DNA of 64,000 nucleotides. Origin: Pterois miles (Eukaryota > Chordata > Actinopteri > Perciformes > Scorpaenidae). Location of the stretch: positions 19,300,001 through 19,364,000 of the forward strand of contig CAMQGK010000299.1 in the NCBI GenBank assembly GCA_947000775.1, given 5' to 3'. Both the position numbers and the translations under genes were made by a program. Shown piece after piece: positions 1-10,699 of this stretch (its first letter is position 1; each line of letters starts with the position of its first letter). Under the pieces are notes generated by a model. That model saw nothing but the letters and a program-made list of their open reading frames with translations, ran no database searches and was not told where the DNA came from.

Positions 1-460
1 CAAAGAAGGTGAAGATAATGGCATCATATGAAGCTAGAAAACCTAAAGAATCCATCGGTACCAACCAGGTCTGACTGGCTTGTTTAACACTCCAAACTAG
101 AAGAACTGTCATGTCCAAGGGGTCCGTTGACCTCTGACCTCCAGATATGTGAATGTAAATGGGTTCTTGTAAATGGGTTTGCCATGTTATGATTGGAGCA
201 TAATTTTTTATGCTAAAGTCAGAACCTGTGAGGGTTTCTGGACAATATCTGTCATTAATTTGTGTTGTTAACTTATTTCCAATAATAAGTATATACATAC
301 ATTTACATAAAGCAGCATATTTGTCCACTCCATGTTGATAATAGTATTAAATACTTGATGAATCTCCCTTTAAGGGACATTTTTAACAGAAAAAAATGAG
401 TGATTAATTTGTGATTGATCCTGAACAATCAGGATTAAATAATTTAATCCTAATCATCAC
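1..460 (-). mobile_element. Short TIR element (family A), cut by window edge
   Basis: This is a reverse-orientation copy of the commonest dispersed repeat in the window, here called family A. Full copies begin with GGCTGTCAA-like sequence and end with its inverse. Inside they carry recognisable blocks such as AAAGGGAGATTTGTCAAG, CAGATATTGTCCAGAAACC and CTGACCTCCAGA. No coding region is visible. The inverted ends suggest a non-autonomous DNA transposon, perhaps hAT-like; that class is inferred. Confidence 0.7.
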
Positions 461-469
461 AAGATATTA

Positions 470-770
470 AGAGTTTGAGGACTAATGTTTCATAAAACCT
501 GGGTCTTATTTTGTAGTTTTGGCCATTGTTTCCATCAGTTATAACACTGCACTAATCAAGATAATTGTTGAGATCTGGAATGATGGCGACAAAAAGAAAG
601 AATATCTGTCATTGTTTTGTGTTGTTGATTTACAATAATACATATATACATGTATTTGCATAAAGCAGCATATTTGTCCACCCCATGTAGATAAGAGTAT
701 TAAATACCTGGCAAAACTCCTTTTAAGGTACATTTTGAACAGATAAAAAAGTCTGATCCCCGGTCATGTG
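470..770 (-). repeat. Compound dispersed repeat, inverse of the 3.6-3.8 kb copy
   Basis: The first part (470-610) is the near-perfect reverse complement of about 3690-3797. The second part (590-760) is a family A fragment in minus orientation. With the 3.6 kb copy it forms an inverted pair about 3 kb apart. Confidence 0.65.
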
Positions 771-900
771 TCCTTGAACAAGATACTGAACCCCAAATTG
801 CTCTTGAGGGATGCGCCATCAGCTGTGTGTGAACACTGACGTTTAATGTAAAGTGCTTCGAGTGGTCAGAAGACTAGAAAAGTTCAACTATAAGTGCAAA
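765..900 (+). mobile_element. SINE body fragment (family C)
   Basis: The stretch holds a CCTTGAACAAGATACTGAAC block and ends with an AAGTGCTTCGAGTGGTCAGA block, the usual body and tail of a common teleost tRNA-derived SINE. The tRNA-like head is missing, so this copy is 5' truncated. Confidence 0.6.
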
Positions 901-1019
901 ACCAAGAGTCCAAATCATGCAATTAAAGGCAATTAAATCCTTTAATTGACTGACATCCCTAATTAAAACCAAAAGAAGACTAGAACAGGATCAAAATAAA
1001 TCAACACCTATTGATTGAC

Positions 1020-1440
1020 TGCAGTTGCTCAGCCAGTTAGTGCAGTTCTCTTCTCAACGACCCTCCTGTCCTGGAGTCCAGTGATCAGACTAAACTGAGC
1101 CCAGATGATACCTGGACGTCTCTCCAACCGTGTACTGCCCCACAGCAAATCAATTTGTCATTAATGCCTCAGCTGAGAGGCTAAAATGGAAGCAGGAAAT
1201 GAAATTATTCCCTCAGTGCACCCATAATTACACAGAGAGGCAAAGTAATAAAAGAAATAATAGCTTGCGAGATTTCATCCGGAAACAACTTGCTTTATTT
1301 TGAGGCTCGCTATCTTATCTCATGAAGAGGACGTCGGTGTGATACGTGAGGCAGCCTCTGAGACGGTCGTCCCGTCGGGATGGATTTGATTCATAAAGAG
1401 CTCTGAGGAGATTTCCTGCTCTCATTGTAAGTGAAGAGGA
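1020..1440. other. Non-repetitive intergenic DNA, possible conserved element
   Basis: No gene and no repeat from this window is seen here. The stretch is rich in homeodomain-like TAATTAC and CATTAAT words and has none of the low-complexity sequence around it. Such texture is typical of conserved non-coding elements, but only an alignment could tell. If the 7.2 kb exon is aatk, this would lie in its first intron. Confidence 0.25.
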
Positions 1441-1837
1441 CAGAACCCGCCAAAACCAAAAATAAATTAATGACACCATAAATAATTAAATGTCCTTAAA
1501 TTTAGCAAAACTACTATTAAATATAAATGTAGCCATTAATTAAATGATAAAATGTGACATATATTGTGTAGCATTGTCGAAGCATAAATTTAGTATTCAT
1601 TGATTTATTTAATTATTCCTCTTCATAATATTACATTTATTTAGCATTTTTATTTATTTATTCTCTTCATTTTACAATTATTTGCAAATGTAAAAAAAAT
1701 CTCAATTAGAAATACCCAAATACATAAAAATAAATGCAAAAATAAATAAATAAGCACATTAAGATAAGATAAGATAAGATAAGATAAGATGAACTTTTAT
1801 TAGGGAGGGAAATTCGGTAATTTATATATATATATAT

Positions 1838-1896
<59 letters not shown>

Positions 1897-2110
1897 ATAT
1901 ATATATGTGCATATATATTATTTTTAATTCATATTTGTTTTTAAATGCATGTATTTATTTATGTATTTTGCATTTATTTATTTGTTTAGGCTTGATTTTC
2001 CCTCCAAAAACGTCATCAGTTCAATGTATTCTGTTATTTAAACATTTATTTATGCATTTCTGCTTCATTGTGCAAATAAAGGGGCTGTCAATCAACGTGT
2101 CATTAAAAAA
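1440..2110. repeat. AT-rich dispersed repeat with a GT microsatellite
   Basis: AT-rich sequence full of TTTATTTATTT words surrounds a GATAA run (1764-1790) and a long GT run (about 1840-1896). The GATAA run next to ACTTTTATTAGGGAGGGAAA is the reverse of a LINE 3' tail seen several times in this window. Open frames here are by-products of the simple repeats. Confidence 0.6.
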
Positions 2111-2223
2111 ATTAAACAGAAGTCATTGGTGTTCAAATGAAGTGTTGCCAAGATATTTGTACAAGATATACATTAAAAAGTAATACTGTCACTAATACTG
2201 TAATACTGTCACTGTCACACTTT

Positions 2224-2560
2224 GGGGGTGGCAGTAGCTCAGTCTGTAGGGAGTTGGCTTGGGAACCGGAGGGTCACCGGTTCAAGTCCCGACATGGACC
2301 AAAAACTGAGTGTGAACTGGTAGCTGGAGAGGTGCCAGATTACCTCTTGGGCACTGCCGAGGTGCCCCTGAGCAAGGCACCAAACCCCCAACTGCTCGGG
2401 GCGCTTGTCAGGAGCAGCCCCCTCACTCTGACATCTCTCCATTACTGCATGTATGTGTGTTTCAGGTCTGCATGTACCATGTATGAGTTTAACAGAGTGT
2501 AAATTGAATTTCCCCATTGTGGGACTAATAAAGGTTGTTCTTCTTCTTCTTCTTCTTCTA
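2224..2560 (+). mobile_element. Full-length tRNA-derived SINE (family B), copy 1
   Basis: The head contains a tRNA-like A box (GTAGCTCAGTCTGTAGG) and B box (GGTTCAAGTCC), the internal promoter of RNA polymerase III. The body ends in GGGACTAATAAAGGTTGTTC followed by a CTT run. Three other copies are at 3267 (+), 20822 (-) and 42461 (-). Their close similarity suggests fairly recent activity. Confidence 0.85.
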
Positions 2561-3162
2561 ATATAAGTGTGTTTGACTGTGGCAGCTGTCCGTGGTGCTG
2601 AAACACCAACACAGTATCTTGTATTATTATTAAAGCACTCCCACTTCCTCCTCTTCTCCTTCGATTTCAGCTGGCTCACAGGACAACACACCCATCAGGC
2701 CTGCCATGTTTGTCAACAACATAATCTCTCTCATCAAACTCAACTTTCACGGGGAAACACTGTGGCCCTGATGAGGACCTGCAGAGGCCGAGGTTCAGGC
2801 CGGGGGACGGAGCTGCAGCTCAGAGGAGACCTAAACAGGTGACCGGTGTCACTCTGCATCATCTATCCCATCAGTCAGGTCCATACCAGGCCAAGATGGA
2901 GGCGACAGGCTGGTAAACTGTGCACCACTGCAGAGATCCTGCATCAGATATCAAACTCTTTCAATAGTGACAATCAGTGGGAGGATCCGGAGATAAAACA
3001 CACTGCAGATAGAAAACTCCTGTTGTGGTAAATATAATAATGTCAAGCTGCTATAATCGTCTATAATTGTCATCAGGGGCTCAAACAGTGCAGCGTTTTA
3101 CTGCTGGTACTAGTGAGCAGAAAGTTTGCTTTATAAAACCTTAGAAATATATTTGTAAAAAC

Positions 3163-3797
3163 TAGAGCTGTCAATCAAGTAAAATAGTTAATAGCGATTC
3201 GTTGCACATTTATTTTCTGTGCAAAATGAACCTTAAAGGGAGATTTGTCAAGTGTTTAATACTCTTGGGGGGCGGCAGTAGCTCAGTCTGTAGGGAGTTG
3301 GCTTGGGAACCGGAGGGTCACTGGTTCAAGTCCCAACATGGACCAAAAAACTGAGTGTGAACTGGTAGCTGGAGAGGTGCCAGTTTACCTCTTGGGCACT
3401 GCCAAGGTGTCCCTGAGCAAGGCACCAAACCCCCAACTGCTCGGGGCGCTTGTCAGGAGCAGCCCCATCACTCTGACACCTCTCCATTAATGCATGTATG
3501 TGTGTTTCAGGTCTGCATGTACCATGTATAAGTTAAAAAAAAAACAACAGAGTGTAAATTGAATTTCCCCACTGTGGGACTAATAAAGGTTGATCTTCTT
3601 CTTCTTCTTCTTCTTCTTATGTAAATATATGAATATATTTATAATTGGAAATCAATTAACATCACAAAACAATGACAAATATTCTTTCTTTTTGTCTCCA
3701 TCATTCCCGATCTTTCTACAATCTTATCTTAACTGATGGAAACAATGGCCAAAACTACAAAAATAAGACCCAAGTTTTATGAAACATTAGTCCTCAA
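3163..3797 (+). mobile_element. Family A copy interrupted by a SINE
   Basis: The left part runs from AGAGCTGTCAATCAAG at 3166 to TTTAATACTCTT just before 3267. The right part resumes after 3618 with the ATATTTATAATTGGAAATCA block. The SINE between is therefore the younger insertion. The tail (3690-3797) is the inverse of 470-610. Confidence 0.7.
3267..3618 (+). mobile_element. Full-length tRNA-derived SINE (family B), copy 2
   Basis: It has the same A-box and B-box head, body and CTT tail as the copy at 2224. It is nested inside a family A element, which gives the relative age of the two families. Confidence 0.85.
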
Positions 3798-3799
3798 AT

Positions 3800-4400
3800 A
3801 AATAAATAAATAAAAGGGAAAATTAAACAGAAGAGTATATAAATAAAATAATTAATACAAAGATAAATAATCAAGCATTATTAGCTGTTGCCTGAACCTA
3901 ACTAAGTAGGTTTGCTGCTTCCACTTAAGGACGTTGTTTCCCCCTGAAGAGGGAGGTTTATTTTGGAAATACTGTCTGCATGTAACAGGAGGAAACTGAC
4001 CTGTGTTGCTGGCTATTCATAAGAAAATGAGCGTAATAGGAATGACTTTTTCATAAGATATCACAGGAACCGTTGTATGAGAATACGTTGACAATTTTTA
4101 CATCCCTTTTCATTCATTCAAGGTCGACAGGAAGTCACTTTAATCACCTAAATGAATGTCAACAAAAGGTGGAGCTGAATGAGTGGAGTCTGTTTGTTTC
4201 CTTCAACCAAAGTAGTTTTATACAATCAATGACTCTCACTCACTCACACAAAGAGGCTCTCTCAGGGTGCAGAAGCTTTAGCAGTCAGAGGCATCATGTC
4301 TGCAGCAGCCTCACTTATGGGAATCATTATGTTGTGAACAAGCTGTTCCACAAAAACAACAACAAAAAAAACAAATCCTGCTGGCTGATATTCACAACTT
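3800..4400. other. Intergenic, no gene seen
   Basis: A short AT-rich repeat (3800-3880) also occurs near 13.8, 23.9 and 26.9 kb. The rest is unique-looking sequence without splice-bounded coding frames. Confidence 0.4.
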
Positions 4401-4418
4401 AAGACCACCACAGTCCTC

Positions 4419-5045
4419 TCATCTGTTCAGCTCAGCTGAGTGTTGTTCCTGATGGGAGGTTTTGAGGTGTGAATCAGAGGAGAAATTACTGTAAATGGCA
4501 TAAATCCAGATCACAGCCACAGCTTTGTGCTCCTCCACTTCTTCAGCTTGCCAACTGTACATCATGTACAATAACCTGGAAGCTTCTCTTTCAGTCAAAA
4601 CATCATTATTGCTGTTGAGAAATGATGCGACCTCTCGGGCTATTTCCTCTTCAATCAGATCCCATCTCTGTGCTCCACCTCCAGCTACAGCACGTACATC
4701 CACTCTTTCATCCCTCCAAACCAGCAGCCCCTCTCCCCTGGGCTTACCTGCTCATGCTGCGTCCTGTGGTAGTGTAGTGATAGCCTGGAGAGAGGTGAGT
4801 CCACCGGGCGTCCACTCACACTCTGTCCTGCCTCCCCGTCTGTTCTGTGTCCATATAATCAGAGCGTTCCTCTGTATGAGCAGCCAGGAGCTCTCTGAGA
4901 TGTGAAACAGACAACCTGGGGCCTGGGAACCCAGCCAGCACTGCCAGTAAAATCACCCCTCCACCACCCACCACCCACCACCCATACCAAGCCCTGCCCT
5001 CACTGGGCTGTGATGTCATCGCTGCACCCCGCCCCCTTCGCAACG
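4419..5045 (-). other. Possible minor promoter and non-coding exon
   Basis: On the minus strand a GC box (GGGGGCGGGG, about 5027-5036) and a TGACATCA element lie upstream of a possible exon. That exon would start after an AG near 4891 and end at a good donor, CAG|GTAAGC, near 4747, with ATGAGCAG as its last bases. The phase does not match the aatk exon at 7.2 kb. A 94-codon open frame at 4419-4703 has a protein-like composition but no recognised domain. I do not claim a gene here. Confidence 0.15.
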
Positions 5046-5195
5046 GTCATGACAACAGGAAGTTATAGGACAGGTCTTCCTTCCCTTCTCTCTCTCACTT
5101 TCCTATTTCTCAGCCCCACCAGGCTACTTTCCTGCCCTCACATCCACATCGCTTCATTAAAATCATCTGATGCTCCCTTCAGATATTAGCAGCTG

Positions 5196-5375
5196 AGACT
5201 GTGGCTCAGAGGGACAACAGGTTATCCATCAGCCGGAAGGTCCGCGGTTCGATCCCCGGCTCCTCCGGTCAAATGCTTAAGTGTCTTTGAGCAAGACACT
5301 GAATCCCAAATTGGACCTGAAGCCTCTGACATCAGTGTATGAACGCCGGATGGGTCAACACTGACATGTAACGCT
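5196..5375 (+). mobile_element. tRNA-derived SINE (family C)
   Basis: The tRNA-like head holds a GTGGCTCAGAGGG A-box region and a GGTTCGATCCCC B box. It is followed by GTCTTTGAGCAAGACACTGA, the body of a widespread teleost SINE. It is not a functional tRNA gene, because the cloverleaf is not complete and the body continues into SINE sequence. Confidence 0.7.
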
Positions 5376-5910
5376 GCTTTATGCAAATGTATGTGTATTG
5401 TGTATGTGCATTAACGGCATTAATTTATTTTTTTTTATTCACAGCGGATCAATGACTTTTTAGCTGTACATTTAATTATGCTTTCTTTGCATAACAGATA
5501 TTTTTAGATTTTTATTTTTAACATGACTAAATGCTTAAAACTATTAAAGTCAATTGTTTCTGAGTGGACAAATACGCTCACATCATAACATGGCAAACTG
5601 CAGCAACAGGCAATGTTAACATTAAACGTTAAAGAAAATCGCAATATATGACAATATTTTGGCTTGTAAAGCCTTTATCATGACACGTATTGCATCGCCG
5701 GTCGGAGGTGCTGGTTTGGGGTCAGCGTGCCGGTGTGAACAGCTCTGAGAGCAGAAAACACAAACAAACCCAGCAACAGAAAGTCATGTTTGGTTATCTG
5801 GTACGAACCAACTGCTGCAGAGACTAAACCTCTGGAACAGACATTTATGTAATTCAATTAATGTGTTTGCAAAAAGGGCACGAGGGCATTATGAAACCAA
5901 GGCAGCCAGT

Positions 5911-6055
5911 GCAAGAAAGGCAGCAGAGACCCACTTAAGTGTATGTGGAGGGTTTAAAAATAGGCTTCTGTTTTACACCGATTCCAAAAACAATCCAGTA
6001 AACCAGAGCCGAGTCCTCACTACAGTCCTCCTCTAGAAGATTCTCACTGTTGGAC
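5911..6055 (+). repeat. First copy of a 145-bp direct duplication
   Basis: This segment is repeated at 6501-6646 with roughly 90 percent identity by eye. Both start GCAAGAAAGGCAG and end TTCTCACTGTTGGA. A family A fragment lies between them. Confidence 0.75.
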
Positions 6056-6059
6056 GTGA

Positions 6060-6500
6060 AATCTGCTTCATGCAAATGTATGTATGTATTTATTACCACA
6101 CAAAACAATGACAGATATTGTCCAGAAACCCTCTGTATAAGAAATATGTTCATAAAATACAGCTGTCAGCGTGTCAGAGTGCTGACTTGACTATGACTTG
6201 ATCCAGACTGACTAGGACTATCATAAAGTGGACATGTCTGTAAAGGGGAGACTGGTGGGGACCCAGAGAACCCATTTACATCCACACATCTGGAGGTCAG
6301 AGGTCAAGGGACCCATTTGAAAATGGACAGTTTTTCCTCATGAAAAGGTTTTTTTAACCTCCTGTGCAGCGAGCTAGTCTGACCTGGTTGGTACCGATGG
6401 ATTCTTCAGGTTTTCTAGTTTCATATGATGCCAGTATCTTCACTCTAGCTTTTAAATTGAGCTGCTACACCCTAAAAATCATAAGTTGCATTAATACGTT
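6060..6500 (+). mobile_element. Family A element, 5' truncated
   Basis: It carries the CAGATATTGTCCAGAAACC, GGGCATGTCTGTAAAGG-like and GGAGGTCAGAGGTCAAG blocks, and ends at GTTGCATTAATACGTT. It lies exactly between two copies of a 145-bp duplication. Confidence 0.7.
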
Positions 6501-6646
6501 GCAAGAAAGGCAGTAGAGACCCACTTAAATGTATGTGGAGGATTTGAAAATAGGCTTCTGTTTTACGTCGATTTCAAAATCAGTCCAGATCAAACCACAG
6601 CCGAGTCCTCACTACGATGCTCCTCTAGAAGATTCTCACTGTTGGA
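6501..6646 (+). repeat. Second copy of a 145-bp direct duplication
   Basis: It matches 5911-6055 with scattered substitutions. The two copies flank a family A fragment. Confidence 0.75.
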
Positions 6647-7139
6647 AACGAGAGCGACTGCTGCACCTTTTGGTTGCCATAGAAACCAGCTGAATGACAG
6701 GCCAGCAGCTGCTTATGCTGCATAATAAAAAAAATAGCTGTTTGCTTTGCAGTGATTTCTGATTATTTCACCATAATGAGGCCTCCATTCATCACCATCA
6801 TCATCATCATCATCATCTCCCACAATCCTCCTCTTTTCCAGCACTAACTGATAACACCAGCTGCATCCTCCCGCTCCAATTAGTGGACACCTCACAATTC
6901 ACCTCTCACCTTCACTCCTGTCTTTCACCTTTAGAGTCAGCTGACCGGAGCAGCAGAGGGAAACAAACCAACAGCTGCTTGTCTTTAAAATATATAAGAG
7001 TCTGTTATTTAGGAGCTTGCGCCATCGTGTTCCTCCAGTATCCCAAATCTCAACACGCACAAGGACACACGGTGTTGACAGTTGCCGATGATGAAAACTG
7101 CAGCATGTACTGAGATGATTTGAAGGCACAGGCTCGCGT

Positions 7140-8330
7140 TCATGCAGATGATGAAATAACAGCACATTAACGGGGTTACTCGGGGATGTTAGCAGCGGAA
7201 CGTCGCCTCACCTGAGCTGAAATGAGAGCTGAGATCAAAACCGCGGCTGAAAACCACTGAGGACATCATCACCAGCAGCACCAACATCTTCATAACCGGC
7301 GATGCAAGAGGAAAAAAAAAATAAATAAAGTGAAAGTGGGGGCTCGGAGGCTGAGCAACTAGGCAGCCCTGTTTCTTGGACACTGCTTCATTTCTCCTTT
7401 CCGAACCGGCGGCTCCTCCATTCCGCACCGGTGTGATTAGGACGGACTCCTCCGGTGTGAAGCCACCGCACCGAGGCCGGTTATCTATCTCCTCCTGAAG
7501 TCTTCAATCTAGACTGTCGCTGCGGAGGAGGAGGAGGAGGACAAAGTCCTGTTTAGCAGTCAAGTTGATCCAGATTTGTATTCCCCTTTCTGGATGCGCG
7601 ACACCTGGATGCAGTCACGTCGTGTGAAAAGCTCGAGATGAGTCACGTGACACCTGAGTGGCTGAAACGTTGAGTTTGGTGTCCGAGGAGCCGGGAGCTG
7701 TCCGAGGTGCTGACGGCAGGAGCGCCATCTTTGCTCGGTAATGCGCCCAAACAGAATTTATGGAGCAGTATTTTTGCGCGCTGTCTGTGCAGGGGGGAGG
7801 GGGCTGGAGGAGGCTGGGGATAGGCTACTGTGCTGCTTCAGCATGTTCAGCTGACTGAAATACACAGTGCAGAGTCGGCTGGTGGGAGAGGTGTCTGTTT
7901 TTGCAGTTAAAAAGACACCTGTTTTGTGTTCCGAGGCTGAGACTGGTTTTTCTGTCAGGACTTGTGTGTTTTTGTCGTCCTGGAGGCAGATGAACCGTCT
8001 CCTCCTCTTCCTCAGTTAGATAAGATGAGATATAAAAACATCTCCCCTGAACAGACTGTGATGTAACACCGGGGAAAGGCGCACAGCGGGGGCCTGGCTC
8101 TCCGGACTATCCCCACTCTAATCCCACTGTTCATACACGCTGGATGAGGCCCCCTCCCCCACCCAGCAGCAACACTCATCCTCTCCCAAGCCCCCTCCCT
8201 CCTCCCTGCCTCCCTCATCCTCTCCTCCATCACACTGGCTTCCTGGCAGTAGAGGGAGTTAACTTTTCCTCGTGCATCTTACAGGCTAACTAGGATTGTG
8301 GTTGTTCGCCCACGCAGAGCGACAGAGATG
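7140..8330. promoter_or_regulatory. CpG-rich promoter region, probably aatk
   Basis: CpG and GC content rise sharply against the AT-rich surroundings, and dispersed repeats are absent. The region covers and lies upstream of the minus-strand signal-peptide exon at 7212-7293, which is the expected place for its promoter and 5' leader. At 7639-7651 an AP-1 site (TGAGTCA) overlaps the palindrome GTCACGTGAC. The transcription start cannot be fixed from sequence. Confidence 0.5.
7212..7293 (-). CDS. aatk: Probable first coding exon of aatk (LMTK1), partial
   Basis: From the ATG at 7293 this exon encodes 27 residues plus the first base of another codon, then meets a consensus donor (TCAG|GTGAGG). 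The peptide starts MKMLVLLVMMSSVVFS, a short hydrophobic signal peptide, and continues GFDLSSHFSS. Lemur-type tyrosine kinases have a signal or leader, a short outer segment and a membrane span before the kinase domain. As I recall, AATK continues FSSHFDPDGAPLS near its N terminus, which fits both the residues and a phase-1 junction giving an aspartate. AATK is a neuronal, membrane-anchored serine/threonine kinase. The kinase exons are not in the window and would lie to the left, which agrees with the minus strand and with AATK being a neighbour of PVALEF and CEP131 in mammals. The match is short, so the name is tentative. Confidence 0.45.
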
Positions 8331-9500
8331 TCACAGACTGAGCTGCCACGGACGGAGAGAAAGATCTGTCCACGCACAAATCCACGCTCTTATTGTTCAC
8401 GCTGCTCTTTGTTGTGTGGATGAAGAGTTATGTAATATTCATAATTAATAGACATATATAGTCTCAAAGACTTTCTGCACTCAAGATCACATATAAAGCA
8501 GCAGCTTAAAGACACCATGTACGAATGATAATAAAAAATGGTGATGCAAGGAAGCAATTATGAGAAAATCATTGCAAAGGTCCATTTAACAACACTCTCT
8601 CCATTTATGCATTTATCAACTCAATCAGCTGCACGTGCACAACATAACCCAGTGGTCCTCAACCAGGAAGGGGTTCTGTATGGAGGACTCAACCTGCCAT
8701 GTTAAAAAATAAATAACTGAAGGAATAAATAAATGACTCGATAAATAAATGAATATCAATAAATGCAGCAAAAACAATAAAAACATTGTTTTGCTATGCT
8801 GTTTTAATTTGCTTCTTTATTTATTTATCCTTGAAGTAATTCCCTAATTTATTTATTATCATGTTTAATGTTCCTTTTTATCGATCTATCTATCTATCTA
8901 TTTTTATTAATTATCAATTTTTTTATTTCTGCACTTATTTCTAGTTTTTTATATCTATATTTATTTTAAATGTATGTATTTATGTATTTACTGACAGCCC
9001 CTCATTTAATGAGGCAGAAATTCATAAAGAAATGTGTAAAAAAAAAAAAAAAAAAAAGGAATACAGAAAATAACTTCAGAGAAGTAAATAAGGGATGGCA
9101 TACAAAGGAAAGTCATGCATAAATAAATAAATGCACACATACATTTAATAATAAATTTAAAATAAATAAGAAATGTGTGAAAATAAATACATACATTAAA
9201 GATATAAAGATATACTGTATATTTACATTTAAAAATAAATATAAATGAATAAAAATAGTGCAAAAAAATGAATAAAATGTAAAATAAAGTAAAATTTTAT
9301 TTATTTTATTATATGTATATATTATATTTTATTGTTTTTATATAATTTATTATTTTTGCAACATTTAATAACATATTATTATCATCAATAATAATAATAC
9401 TACTACTAATAATAATAATAATAATAATGAAGTAATTTAATTATTTACTTATGCTTTTTGGCAAGTTCAATCCTCCATAGTTTCAGGGGGTCTCCAGAAA
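8330..9500. other. AT-rich intergenic DNA
   Basis: The left part is unique. The rest is TTTATTTA and AATAAATAAA low-complexity sequence with a TCTA run (about 8883-8901), an A run (9038-9057) and AAT runs near 9400-9428. No coding frame with splice sites was found. Confidence 0.5.
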
Positions 9501-10070
9501 AATTGGGAATAGTTTATTTCCAATTTAAATCACTAAAGACGTGATTCCACTATGAGTAAGTCATAGTGAGTCATAGTCATCTATTGTGATCATAGATTTC
9601 ACTTCCCCCACAGTTTTCTCCTATAATTACTATTCTGGTCTTCAAGGAAAAGACGTCTGTAACTCAACTGATCATTTTTTGAGGTTAAGAACAGTACAAA
9701 CACTCTAATGACCCGTTTTAAATCATTAGGTCCTAAAAGTTGTAAAATGCACTAATAGCTGTTATTTCCCTTCATCCGTCCATGTGAATGAGACCTAGAA
9801 CGAGGCCCAGACCCTCCGACATCTTAAGTCCATTTGACGTTGAGTCTTTGTTGGGGTGTTATTAAAAACTGCTATCTTCTGGACTTCTCGCTTTCAGTTT
9901 CAGTGTGAGTGTGACAAAACCTACCTCCATCTGTCCTCTGTAATCCTGCAGCTTCACGTCCAGTCCAGTGAGCTCCTCAGGAGTCCTAGTCCAGGTCTCA
10001 TCCATGCAGCTCTTCACCTGAAGGCTCTGCATCAGGGTCAGATCTCTGCAGTCACAAAAACAATAAAACC
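9500..10070. other. Intergenic, no gene seen
   Basis: Unique-looking sequence with only short open frames; nothing recognised. Confidence 0.4.
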
Positions 10071-10690
10071 AGAGCTGTCAATCGACCAGAATAGTTAATC
10101 ATACATTTTTTTATCTGCTCAAAATGAACCTTAAAGGGAGATTTGTCAGGTATTTAATCCTCTTATCAACATGAGGTGGGCAAATATGCTGCTTTATGCA
10201 AATGTATGTATATATTTTGTATTGGAAATCAGTGAACAACACTAATCAATGACAGATATTGTCCAGAAACCCTCCCAGGTTCTGACTTTAGCATCAAAAA
10301 TCTGCTCCAATCAGAACATGGCAAACTGCAGCCCAACAGGCAACAACAGCTGTCAGTGTGTCAGAGTGCTGACTTGACTATGACTTGATCCAGACTGACT
10401 GGGACTATCATAAAGTGGGCATGTCTGTAAAGGGGAGACTGGTGGGGACCCAGAGAACCCATTTACATTCACTCATCTGGAGGTCAGAGGTCAACAGACC
10501 CCTTTGAAAATGGACATGACAGTTTTTCCTCACTAAAATCTGGAGTGTCATTTAACCTCCTTGACAAGTTAATATGACCTGATTGGTACTGATGGATTCC
10601 TGAGGTTTGCGTTAATGCATTAAAGAAATAAGTGGTGTTAAAAGAAATTGTGTGTTAACACGTTATTATTGTGTTAACTTTGACAGACCC
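10071..10690 (+). mobile_element. Nearly full-length family A element
   Basis: The left end AGAGCTGTCAATCGA and right end ACTTTGACAGACCC are imperfect inverse copies. Between them all the shared blocks are in order. At about 620 bp with no coding potential, it fits a non-autonomous DNA transposon. It is one of the two most complete copies here; the other is at 48386. Confidence 0.75.
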
Positions 10691-10699
10691 AATTATAAT

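Noticed and set aside
2239..2691. 150-codon minus-strand frame
   Set aside because: It is the reverse translation of a SINE; similar frames occur at the other copies.
5196..5275. Possible tRNA gene
   Set aside because: The A and B boxes belong to a SINE head. The sequence continues into a SINE body and does not fold as an intact tRNA.
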